Of a stretch of DNA of 64,000 bases, positions 36,616-47,314 are shown piece by piece. The stretch's first letter is position 1, and each line of letters starts with the position of its first letter. Source of the DNA: Kalaharituber pfeilii (taxonomy: Eukaryota > Ascomycota > Pezizomycetes > Pezizales > Pezizaceae); contig WHUZ01000012.1 of the NCBI GenBank assembly GCA_015179045.1, forward strand, positions 372,001 through 436,000, in the 5' to 3' direction. The notes beneath the pieces were generated by a model. That model searched no databases. It was not told where the DNA came from and was given only the letters and a program-made list of their open reading frames with translations. The position numbers and the translations under genes were made by a program.

Positions 36616-37098
36616 TCAGGTGTCTGTTTGACCTAGTGGATAGTAACTTTCTGTATATTATTCTAAGAGTTATTAACTTCAATTCCAGTAAGTCCGACTC
36701 TTTTAGGTCCAACTCTCTCTGTCTTGAAGTTTAGTCTAACTGGCTAGCTATAGGTAGCTATCCAGTTACTACCGGTAGTTACTGCCTACCCACCTATATT
36801 AGCCCCATTCTCCAGTAATTAACTAGTTACCTAATTGTAGGGAACGAGGCTATACCTATAAGGAACAATTCCGGATAAAGTTCCTATAATTAATTGGCTA
36901 TGCAGAGGTAGTAGAAGAACTTAATACTGGACTTACATAGCTGGGCGGCACCCCCAGCACCCCCTCAAGCTCTCCACAGGAAGTAGTGTATTTGACGAAA
37001 AAGTACGCGGAACATTACGGCTCCGTAATACATGCTCCGAATCCATTACGATTTCGACCTCCGGCGCGAAGTGGTTTTGCTCGAGATAGAATTGCAAC

Positions 37099-37210
37099 AA
37101 TGCCTCCAGGCGGTTGTATATTGGTTTATTATATTTTACAGTTCTTGGCACTCACGTGATCACCCGATTAGCTAATCTCAGGCTTCTACAACCGCCTGGG
37201 GACGAGGCTA
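37099..37210 (-). repeat. right terminal inverted repeat of the MULE-like element
   Basis: Reverse complement of the left terminus with one extra A (TGTAAAATATAAT versus TGTAAATATAAT). It ends GGGGACGAGGCTA at 37210. Confidence 0.9.
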
Positions 37211-37219
37211 TACAAAAAT
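37211..37219 (+). repeat. 9-bp target duplication, right copy (TACAAAAAT)
   Basis: Exact copy of 33970-33978, directly abutting the right terminus. Confidence 0.85.
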
Positions 37220-39680
37220 TGCCTCCTTAGGTTTACTGAAAAAGGCCATCCTAGTGGTTCCACTATACTTGAAGATGCGTTCGAACTCTAGCCGAGCATC
37301 CGTATTCTCCTAAGGTCTAACAGAAGAATTGGGAGACGTCTCGGAATTGGAAACTCACCTTGTCGTGTTGCTAATATATTTACTAGAACTTGAAGTTTGT
37401 GTCTGTCTAATTCCGAATATTTGCTGGGAAGAAATGGCCCAGGCCTAGGTACTTATCCATATACACCTCTTTCTCACATTCTTCGTGAAAGCCTCTTGGA
37501 ATCCATTACTGTTAGCAGACGTGCGTTACTTGGAAAGAGCCAAAAGCTTACCACAGTCAAGCCAGGATCCCAGGCAGGCAATGGGATATCGACATGGTAT
37601 GCTGCGAGCTTGCCGAGTGAGCAGTCTAGCCCTAGACTGTCGTAAATAGCTTTGAGAAGAGCCTAAATAGGTTCATCGAGGGAAACCTGCTATACCGATA
37701 TCTCTTGATAGGCCTCGGGGACAGCAAATATGAAGTTGATGTAGGGTATCAGGAGGATGAAGAGGGGGAGTAGGAGGGTGAACGGAGAGATAGCAGGTCG
37801 TACTAGAAGATAGTGGTGGCGTGGTTGGAGGTTGGAGGCTGGAAGCTGGAAGGAGAAAGGAGCATGTGCAGATGAGCCACGGTCGGAAAGTGCGTATGTC
37901 AAGCATATGTGCTTGGCAACAACACTAAAGCAGCATGTTGGCATTATCAGGAAGTGACTGCCGTATTAGGCAGCCCATTTACTTGCATTATGGCCATATG
38001 GTTCTTTGCATAATCTTGCATTTCCTGGTCGATCTCACCTCAGACTCCATTTCTCTTCCTGTAATATATTGCTATTTCCAGTATATGATGCGAGAAGCCT
38101 ATGCTTCCCTGGTCCATTTCCACTTAGCATTGCTCTTTGATTACCCGTGGAGATGCCTGGTTCGTTCGCGGACATGGAAACATCTCCGGTTTCTCTTCTT
38201 TTCTCTAGTAAATCTTGAGGTATATATCTTCCCCTAGCCCAGTCTCGTAATCACGCTTAGTCAGCGGTCGCATGAAATCTGATGGTTACGAGACTCACAT
38301 GTCCTGTTGTTGGAGGAAGACGGGTAGAAGCCATTGCTGAAGCAGTTGCGGAGGCGCGAGGTGGACATTAGAGTGCATGTACCTAGCATGACCTTAGACA
38401 TGCTCATCTATCGATGACATATGGGGCGGCGTCAGGGTGTGCGGGTGTGGCGCACAGGATTGGCTGCGAGCTGGGGCAAGGCCCGAGCCCGTGCGGGCCC
38501 AGAGCCAGCCTCGTTGGGCACAGCTGGCCAAGTATGTATGCTGACACGCCCAGCACGAGAGTAGGCCGCTTGCTTGCGAATATGTGCCGGATTGCGAAGA
38601 AGCAATGACTCGACTTCATCGCACTCATCGAACCATCACCAGTCGCGATCGTTGGCATGCAACTACAGAATGATTATTGTTTTGATAATGTCAGCGCCCG
38701 AATCTTACCGGGCACGCAGGAAGCGTGGATTATCACAAAGGCCCGATTTGCTCAGACAAGGATATTCCCGAACGATCCACATCATTAGACAAAACTATTT
38801 GCAATGCGCTAAGGTGCTGTGGAATTGATATTTTGTTTGGTTAGCAATATTAAGTAAGTGCTTTGTCACTACCAAGTCTGGTCAAGATAGTCTCGGATCA
38901 GGGGCTGGGTAAGGCATGGTGGCGCAGATAAGAGCAGGTCTCTTTTATTTAAAAGCGTTCTGTGAGCATCTATGGGTGGCGTTTATGATACCGTGATGCC
39001 GAGCTGACCGGTCCCTTGCATACTGTAGATTGTTTTCTTAACCCTGCAATAATCCGATCGGGATATTCCACGCATACCTAGTGCAAACAAGGTGATTGAG
39101 ACAGGTTCGGCTTTCACACTAGCCCCCACCGCCCCTGCCTCCACTTGTTTAGATCGGCCGAGATGCGGGTGGAATGAGATACGGATTGGGTAGCTTCGTC
39201 CTCAGGGATCTGGGGCCGAGAGAGCAGTCGGGACGACATCGTCGACGGTTAGCGGCGCCGGGTCTGTCGGTCATGAGACCACGAACTGTCAGTTTGGCTC
39301 AAATTTTGAATCCTGATCAATACTACTTGATCTACCTACAAGTAAGTATAGTTACAAGTAACTAGCCCAAGACGGAGCATCGTTAGCCATCACATCAACC
39401 GCGACATGCTTTCTAGCAGTATGGCGAGTCGTCGTAGCCCCAAGAAGAAAGAAAGAACCGATAAGTTTCACCACCTTTACACCATGACCTGCAATATTTC
39501 AGCTAGGAAGGTCAGGATTCAGCCGTGTGCAAATGCGTACTGGGCAGCACAGGTGGCGGAGAGGTTGGCACAGCAGGAAAGGAATTCGAAGCGGATGAGA
39601 AGTACCAAACAATCACATACAAACCGTTGCTGGGATTGTCGCAGAACCGCTCTATTCCTGTATAGGGAGTTATTCAAGTA
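37220..39680. other. gene-poor DNA, no supported gene
   Basis: Several open frames of 60-115 codons occur here (the longest, 39,406-39,750, is lysine/arginine-rich and runs into the next MITE), but none shows a domain, codon regularity or splice structure. Treated as intergenic. Confidence 0.45.
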
Positions 39681-40070
39681 CAGTTTTCCCTTGCTATACC
39701 AGATCTGTAAAATCCGGCCCGTTTCGTCCGGCATAGCAAGGTTCCGTTAAAATAAAATGCTTGGCAGAAATACAATAGGGATAGGCAGCAAAATAATGGA
39801 AATTGCGTAATTGAAAAGTGGATCGACAATGACGACCTAATTTAAAGTCAAGGTGAATGCGAAGGTAGGGGCAGCCAAGATTGGACATATAAGTATTAGT
39901 GTATCCGGTGTAGCAAATATTATTTGTATGGAGACAGGGGGGTATTCTTTAGTGCGTCCGGTATAGCGATAGGGTTTTCTATGGGAATGGAATGTATGAT
40001 ATCAGCCTGAGAGCATCCGGTATAGCAAGGTTTCCGGTACAGCGAGGTTCGGTATAGCAAGGGAAAACTG
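39681..40070. mobile_element. 390-bp MITE, Fot1/pogo-type ends, TA duplication
   Basis: The element has perfect 20-bp inverted termini, CAGTTTTCCCTTGCTATACC, flanked by TA on both sides (39679-39680 and 40071-40072). Subterminal words of CCGGTATAGCAAGG type occur several times near both ends, as in transposase-binding repeats. The CAGT start and TA target fit pogo/Fot1 elements. No coding capacity. Confidence 0.92.
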
Positions 40071-40072
40071 TA

Positions 40073-40572
40073 CCTGCATACCGTATCATGCAGGCCTCAC
40101 GCTTCTACTTAGCTCCTTAGAATGTACCTACATAGGTACTTGTGCAACTTCTTGCAACTCTTCCTTACATCACCATTAATTGCAGCCTCTGCTATTCGTC
40201 CTAGTCAAAGTACATCTCTGCATGTTCTCAGATTCTTGACATTCCAAAGTGTACTAGTAGCTCGATAATTTCTTCTTTGGCCCCTCTTAGAGAAGATACA
40301 TTAGATACAGGCGCATGATTAACCAAGTTGCAATGTCACCTAGAGAGATCAAATTGTGTGCGGCAGCCTGTGCCTAGAAAAGATCGAGAGCCCATAAATC
40401 TGTGAAGTATCATACTAGGGCTTACGCTGGTAGCCATTTTGACCTAAGTAGAATGATGCATGAACAGGGGGGCGCACAACCAACCCAATACATATGCAAT
40501 CAACAGGGAAGCACCTTATGATATGAAGACAATCTGTAGGGGCGAAAAAGTGCGAGCGGGCAGACACAACAT
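40073..40572. other. intergenic
   Basis: No gene or repeat structure recognised between two MITEs. Confidence 0.4.
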
Positions 40573-40574
40573 TA

Positions 40575-40679
40575 CTCGGGTCTGGGATAAATTATTTGCA
40601 GGTTGCACGTATACTGTCTCCATCTTCACTGACTGTCGCACGGACTGTGCAACCTGCAATAATTTATCCCAGACCCGAG
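40575..40679. mobile_element. 105-bp hairpin MITE with TA duplication
   Basis: The left arm, CTCGGGTCTGGGATAAATTA continuing through TTTGCAGGTTGCA, is matched by its reverse complement on the right with a single-base gap: about 33 bp of stem around a loop of about 40 bp. TA flanks both ends (40573-40574 and 40680-40681). It is small and almost fully palindromic, a typical deletion derivative of a TA-targeting transposon. Confidence 0.85.
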
Positions 40680-40681
40680 TA

Positions 40682-41720
40682 CCTGTTTATGTCCCACAAG
40701 ATACCCCTTACGTTCTTCCGCAGCCTCATTCTATAAAGGTGCATTAGTTTAATTCAGCATAAAGGCCAGTTTCTTCATTTCCAAGGGAACAGTTACAGGT
40801 CAATGTCGCCAAGGTGTGGTGAAAAAGCAAATTCTTGACTGCCTACAAATGGTATAGCGTCACAGAAGTTAGATGCCCCACGTTTCGGCAATCTCTCCTG
40901 TCGCTTTCCATCCCAGCAACTGTTTCATCTACATCCGATATCACAATCTCTTATGTAGGATTGTGCATATATTAGACGACGAAACTGGGAACGAGCATCG
41001 CCACTGCTAAATTAAACTGCAATGTAGCAGTATGAAAACAGCATACGAGGCTGTTTTACTCTGAATACCCTAGCAAATTTTACACTCACTCCCTCTGCAG
41101 GATTTCAATCTGCCCGCTTGACAGAAAATTCAGATGCGACAAGTGCAAAGAAACCTCTCTGAGCAATATAACTGATACACCCTATCTGGCAACGACATTG
41201 CGACTGGAGTACAAGCAGCACGACTATATAGTTGATTTGTTGGAATACGTCATGAGAGGTACTACGTACCATACAAATTCCTGGGAAGCAACCTCGGCTG
41301 GAGTTAGCAAGAAGAAAAAAGCAATATGCGTTCCTGTTATATGCCGGTTTCAGAACTGAAGTAAATTGATAGAATTATGTAGCAGATTTCGCGTATTGAA
41401 TGAAGAGTCGCAAGAGACTCTGACTTATATAATGACAGGCAATATGAGGCCAAATGTAGAATAAATCTTCAGCGAGAGAAAAAACCAAATAGTGTATGTT
41501 CGCCTTCAAGCTATAAAAGCCACGCAATATTTAGGTTGAGATAAGAGCAGTGATAATACCAATAGAAACCGTATGCAATGATACACTTAAGCCGTTTCGT
41601 ACCTAGCGGATAGCAACTTGGGTGTACGTACGCATAATTTCAACAAGAACCGTTCTAGTGCGCATACCTACTGGGGAATGGTTCCAGCAAAGCAGTATAT
41701 TGTCCCTTCGTGCTATGGTG
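40682..41720. other. gene-poor DNA
   Basis: No gene seen. Near 41,595-41,613 the words ACCTAGCGGATAGCAACTT resemble those after the helicase remnant (36,635), which hints at shared repeat ancestry. Confidence 0.4.
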
Positions 41721-42529
41721 GAGTGCATCTATAAGGGACCAGTTGTAACATTTGCTGACTTGCTGACTAATACACCAAAATTTGCTACTGGTCGCATTGA
41801 TTCACCTCCTTGTATCACTTGCTCAGCTACGAACTTGATTCTTTGGGCCACTCGTACCTGATTGCACTGCTCAATATCTGACTTTTGCCACCACTCGCTA
41901 GACTGTGAGCCTGACTATTATTCTATACACCAAAACAGCTTTTCAGCTTCAGATAGCTCGATCAAGTTAAGTTCCAGACAGTGACTATATTCTACCTACA
42001 ACTTCTTTCAACTGCGATTATTCCTACAAGCTCTAGATTCTCTTTCTGATATAGCTACTCATTTTTTTATAAATGTTTACGGACTATGGAGGAACATAGA
42101 GATGGTTGTGTCACTGGTTTTACGAGACTAGCTTTTGTATATGGTACAACAGAGTTTTGGTACTAGTGCTGGACGCGTATATATAAAACTTATCGGAGTT
42201 AGTAGTCTGGTTGCACTACCTCTCATACAGAGTAGATCATTTCTGTATATAGTAATTCCTCTCACTACACTAACACTGATTAAGCAAAGTTAGCAATCTT
42301 GGCGTGTAACAATTCAAGAGCCTCTCGTACAAAGTATAAAATCTTCAATTTCAAATTTCTCAACAACGCCTTCATAATTTTCAAATTTGAAAGCGTAGGA
42401 TTGTAGAGCAGACGAAATAGTACATACTTTGTTTCTTTAAATTTTAATCAGATGTTGTTGGGTGATGAAATTGAATTTCAAGTTTGAGTCCTTAATTTTG
42501 GCTGCAGGGGGTCCCTTATAGATGCACTC
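41721..42529. mobile_element. probable ~0.8-kb TIR element
   Basis: GAGTGCATCTATAAGGGAC at 41721-41739 is repeated as a perfect 19-bp reverse complement at 42511-42529. The inner part TATAAGGGACCA with TGTAACA just downstream recurs at about 47,048, so it is a repeat-family terminus. The true edge may be the TA before AAGGGAC. The interior is AT-rich and has no coding capacity. Confidence 0.6.
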
Positions 42530-45171
42530 AAGCGGGATTAGAGACTATTCAGATATGCCTGTACCTACCTTTAACGTGTTTGTGCGGGGTATATGTGGGG
42601 AACTATTCCGATCGTCTCTGCTGCTAAAATTTATGAGCCTATGTAGAGTACATATGACACGCATATAGAGTGCACTTTACTGAAATTAAGCAAGAATCAG
42701 TGCTTTCGTATGCACAAACGAGCAATTTAGGAGCAATATAGAAAGAAAATATACCAGGCATGCAAGAGCTAATTTGTGTCACCAACAATCACAGCATCGT
42801 AGCTCTCAGCAAGCTTTGACCGCATGAGATGGAACAGCATTAACGGTGGGATCCTCGGTGCCTTTGTTTCAATACTCCCAATGTGGCCTTTTCATTCAAT
42901 GTTCGTTGCATTTATTTACTTAGGCCTCAACGTGAGGCCGAAGTATTAGGATATCACACCTGGGACTCGCAGCGCAGATTCTTGTCACTAAGGTTCTGGC
43001 TTACTCAAGTATAGGTCTAGGTGGGACGTTGGGCGCAAACGCAAGGTAACAATCTACGGGCAGCAGCAGATGGCTACTACTGCTTCTTTACCAATCAAGT
43101 TGGGCACGTGACTAAAGTCAAGTATCCAACATCAATGATCTGATTGCACTACCCTCGTAAGGGGCAATATCAAGCCAGAACAGCTTCCCTAGATGATAGC
43201 TATGTCAGTAAGGGGTGGGTAATATTAGCAAATTTCTTAAATGTCCTGCCTCACTAATCGTCATCCGCGGTACGTCCCTCTCCTCGCGGGCCTCTGAATA
43301 ACGACACCAGGACCGGACCTCTGTAAGTGGGCTCAATGGCGGCATAATTTAATGCATGTAACCTTACTTGCAGCTTGTCATATTTAAAGTGGGAACTCAT
43401 TCTTTCCATGGCAGTGTACTCAGGTTTAAGCTGTGCTTACCGACATGCTGCCCTAGTCTCGTAACCAATGCTGCCCCTCACGCCTTGTCAATCTTGGTAT
43501 ATGCGGGGGTATGCCCTCCAAGCATTAGATCTTTTATCATATACCGAGAGTTCAGCTTCGTTGATTACCATCGCTCCCATGCCTCCCAACCCTTTCTTTG
43601 CCCCCCCCCACACTTCTCCCCTCCTCAAAGCCTGAGGGTTCATCACCGGCACGCAAACACTCCTTCTATGTTTCACTAGCAGTGGCCATGTTCATGGAGA
43701 GTTTCACCACCATACTTCTTAGCAGCATCGCATCCTTTTCCCTTTCTTTCGCTCAGACCAGCTGGATGGAACCATGCTTCCTGTCATCATCGTGCGCAAC
43801 GTACCTTATAGATGAGTTCGTTGAACACAGAAGTGTATGCGAGTAAATCCTATGATAAGTAATTTCATTGTCATTTGAATGCGCCTCATACCTGCCCGTA
43901 CCTCATGCGCTGCGAAAACCACCATATGCATTCTGGCGAACGTGCCTACTGTAACTGGCATGCCCCACCCACCTGCCACCTATCTGCCACGTTTGTATAC
44001 ACCGTACAAAAAAACGCTTGATACCTGTTATTACCAGTAAGCATACCGTGTTTTGCTGTGCTATATACATGTGGGAGCTAGATTAATGTCCGAGCAGGCA
44101 TGCTATCGAGCCGGTCAACTGGACGGATGGCTGGCCTCGATACATACGAGTGATGATGCTTTGGGTGGCCCTGGCAAGCACAGTAGAATAGAGTTCATGT
44201 AAGACTAACAAGGGCCAGGGTGCTCCAAGGTTTTGTGCATAGGCAACCCTGGCTGTAACGAAGGCCAAGATTCCGATCACTATAGCAAGTCACATGCTTG
44301 CCCCAAGTAGGCAGGGGGTGAAGAAAAAGGTCATATGCGGAAATTCTCAATGTATGATATTCGGATCTCAAGTGCAAATTCAGTTCCTTACCAGGCCGCC
44401 AGCATCACCCCTCCTCAACGCCGCTTTGGATGTCCAGCTCTAGAGAAATGGAAGATATGTTACGCTCGCCAGGAAGCGGGGCAGCGCCCAGGAGAAATGA
44501 CTTTGGAAGACTTCTGCAAATTATTCCTAATCCCGATGGCAAGCCAATGGCATTATCTTCAGTGTCTATGGTATTGAAGCCGTCAGATACACTAAAAGTT
44601 TTTTCTCTTTTTTGTATTGAGATATCTTGAACTAAATCACCACCCTGCTGAGCCTATTACACCGGGCAGTACTGGGGCCATGCCCCCAATATTTCACTAT
44701 AGCAAGTGGAACTTTACCTGTTGCTGAATTAATTAGCCCTTCACTTTCACTATAGCAAGGATCTCACTACAAGGAGGCCGGGGTCACCGGTAGCTTTGTC
44801 CCACTGCCCTGGCACTGCTGTGCATTATCTCTCCGGAGAAAGCGGGTGGCCCGGATATAAACCGTGGTTCGCGTGGCCATCTCCGGTGTGATCGGCGCCT
44901 TGTCGTAGCTCCCGTAGCGTCACATTCAGCGCACATGGGCTTGCTCGGCTATTCGTGGAGTTGCTACTTCCCGATTCGGAACTCAGGTTTGCTCATGGTG
45001 GGCTGTCAGGGATACCATCCGTCGATATCTTCTCTACCGGCGCGCGTCCTTACGCAATTATTTATTGCTTCGCTCCCCCTCCCCCGTTCATACACTAATC
45101 ATCTCGACAGGCAGCCTGCTTACTCGTCTCAGAAAACCGAAAGACTCTACTTCCTCCAAAAGGTCGAGAAG
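42530..45171. other. gene-poor DNA upstream of the enoyl-reductase-like gene
   Basis: No gene is supported. The word CACTATAGCAAG occurs at about 44,278, 44,695 and 44,751 and resembles subterminal repeats of the MITE at 39,681, so decayed copies may be present. The last 200 bp are C/T-rich and probably form the promoter/leader of the next gene. Confidence 0.45.
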
Positions 45172-46711
45172 ATGACTATCAGTACGACAATGAAGGCCGT
45201 TAAGGTGGTTGGAAAAGGTGTTCCACCAGAAATCCGTGAAGTCCCAGTGCCGCAACTGTCTCCAAACTCCGTCCTCATCAAAGTGAAGGCCATTGCCCTG
45301 AATCCCACTGACTGGTGAGACCGTTTTTGTGCACTGTTCGCCCAATTTCACTTTTGTAGCCATTGTATATCCTGCTTTGCATTTCTATTCCCATTTTCTC
45401 TGCTTCATATGCCAAGCCTTGAATGATGATGCTGATGGCTGCCTTCCAGGAAGCACATTGACTTGTTTCCAAAAAAGGGTGCAACAGTTGGGTGTGATTG
45501 TTCAGGGGAAATCATAGCTGTTAATCCTGAGGAAACCAGGTGGAAAGTTGGAGACAGGGTAGCAGCATTTGGCCATGGCTGTAAGTTTCAAACAGCGTTT
45601 CATGTAGACTGAAGAATCTACTGACAGTAAGAGGCTGCCATACTGACCTGGAGGCTGGTTGTTTTGGCGAATATGCCTGTGTTTCTACTCACCCTCTCAT
45701 TAAGCTTCCAGATCATATTCCCTGGGCAGAAGGAGCTTCATTGCCCGTCATTGTCCACACTGTGAGATTTCCACCGGGAATTGAGTACTATTGGTTGCTG
45801 ATTTATATCCTCAGGCTGCTCAAGGGTTATATATGGAACAAAACGGACTAAACCTCCCATTCCCCACTGTGCCAACCTCAACACCCTTCCCCATTCTGAT
45901 ATATGGTGGAGCAACCGGCTGTGGTATGGGCGCCATCCAATTTGCAAAACTGTAAGTCTGCCTATTCAATAGGGATATTTATGAGCACGCTAACGTCGCA
46001 TTCACAGTTCTGGTCTTAAAGTAGTCACAACAAGGCAAGTTCTTTCCTCTCTAAGATAAACCGCTGCTCCCTGCTAACTGCATTCTAAACAGCTCTCCAA
46101 AAAATTTCAAGCTATTGAAGTCTTTCGGTGCGGACGAGGTAATTGACTACGTGAGTACCAGCTATCTTGTTTACATGAAATTCGCACGTTCTCACGGATC
46201 ATTTGTATTCAGAGAGACCCTGATCTTGTCGAGAAGATCAAGGCCGCAACTGACAACAACCTCCACCATGCCTTTGACTGCATTAGTGATACCACTACGA
46301 TCAAGCACTGCAATGACTCGTTCGGTCCAGGGCCTGGGTTTCTCACTGTTGTTACCATAGGCGCAGACGTATCTGCTGTCCGACCTGACATTAAAATGCA
46401 TGCCGTGCTTATATATAGCGCCATGGGGAGGGTATGTAATCTCATACTTTGTTCAAGTTTCTTTCCGGAATATAAGCTGACACATAACATCACAGAAATA
46501 CCTGTTTCTCGACGGCGTGAGAGATATAAACCCCTACGAGGTAGCTCTCGCGGAGAAGTTTAGTGCAATAGTCACCAAACTGCTTACTAGAGGCAACTTT
46601 AGACCTGTTCCGATTAGTCTCCTTCCCGGCGGTCTTCAAGGGGTGCCCGTGGCTATCGATAAGTTGCGGAATGGCGAATACTCTGCCGAGAAGCTCGTGT
46701 TAGAACTTTGA
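45172..46711 (+). CDS. medium-chain dehydrogenase/reductase, enoyl-reductase-like (ToxD/LovC type)
   Basis: Exons are 45172-45314, 45450-45580, 45628-45761, 45815-45951, 46008-46034, 46093-46150, 46213-46431 and 46496-46711, 354 aa, every phase consistent. The N-terminal GroES-like fold (VKAIALNPTDWKH, GCDCSGEI, GDRVAAFGHG) is followed by a Rossmann domain with YGGATGCGMGAIQFAK and VIDYRDPD. Catalytic zinc ligands of alcohol dehydrogenases are not seen at their usual places, which fits the zinc-free enoyl reductases. Such proteins act beside polyketide synthases or as stand-alone quinone/enoyl reductases; no PKS is in this window, so the substrate is unknown. The fifth intron has a GC donor (GCAAGT at 46035). 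The ATG at 45190 is an alternative start. Confidence 0.9.
46035..46092 (+). other. GC-AG intron in the enoyl-reductase-like gene
   Basis: The donor is GCAAGT instead of GT; the branch-like GCTAAC and the acceptor AACAG are normal. Using GC joins VVTT-S-SPKNF in frame, as the Rossmann fold requires. No GT nearby gives the same frame. Confidence 0.85.
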
Positions 46712-47314
46712 GCAAGTATGCCATTTCCATGATCGCTAGGTTGGGATTATGACTATACTGGATTATGGAGTTTGCATAAGTCTGAAACGGGGTTTTTTTT
46801 TTTTTTTTTTTTTTTCTTTTTTTCCAACGGTTCTTACTTGTTAGAGGCATAATGCTTTACGTTCTACATGCGCATGTATTGGGGGGAAATGAAGTGTTCA
46901 AATCAGGTTTATTCCAAGATTGAACATGATATGCTGCGTTACGCTGAAGTACTATTTTATGTACAGAAATCCAAGCAACAGCTCAAGCTACCCCACAGAC
47001 TGCTTTCTAAATCAAAACATCGTACACACGTTGGGGGATGGTTATAAGGGACCAAACTGTAACACGATCTGGCGCATGTTAAAAAGGAAGGGAGAGGAAA
47101 TTGAACGAAAACTTGTTATAACTCAAGTTTTAAATAGGTACTTGGAATAGAAACTCGAGCTGGAATAATCCAAATCAAAGAAACGGCCCTGCCACCCTCT
47201 GCATCCCCTCCCCCTCTCCTCAACTGATATTGATATCGATTCCAATACAACCCAAACCAAACTCCTCTTACTCCGTTCCAGGCAACTTTATCTACTTTCA
47301 GCATGCCCAGGCAC
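46712..47314. other. intergenic between convergent genes
   Basis: It contains a T-tract of about 23 (46,793-46,815) and a single copy of the TATAAGGGACCA terminus word at about 47,043. No gene seen. Confidence 0.45.

Larger units (their letters stand above)
33979..37210. mobile_element. 3.2-kb Mutator-like (MULE-type) element carrying a broken RecQ-like helicase
   Basis: The element has 111-112-bp terminal inverted repeats (33979-34089 and 37099-37210) that differ by a single-base indel, and a perfect 9-bp direct repeat on both outer sides. Long inverted ends plus a 9-bp target duplication are the hallmarks of Mutator-like elements. Inside are a tandem array (34,265-35,390), a helicase remnant (35,377-36,615) and non-coding DNA. 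I find no MULE transposase (DDE plus zinc finger), so this is non-autonomous and either carries captured cargo or is a degraded larger element. Near identity of the two termini suggests that insertion is recent compared with decay of the cargo. Confidence 0.85.

Noticed and set aside
39406..39750. 114-codon basic open frame
   Set aside because: It runs into the MITE at 39,681 and ends inside it; no homologous motif, so probably chance or a broken fragment.
45172..46711. Secondary-metabolite gene cluster around the enoyl-reductase-like gene
   Set aside because: No polyketide synthase, NRPS, P450 or cluster regulator lies nearby; the neighbours are SAGA and housekeeping genes.
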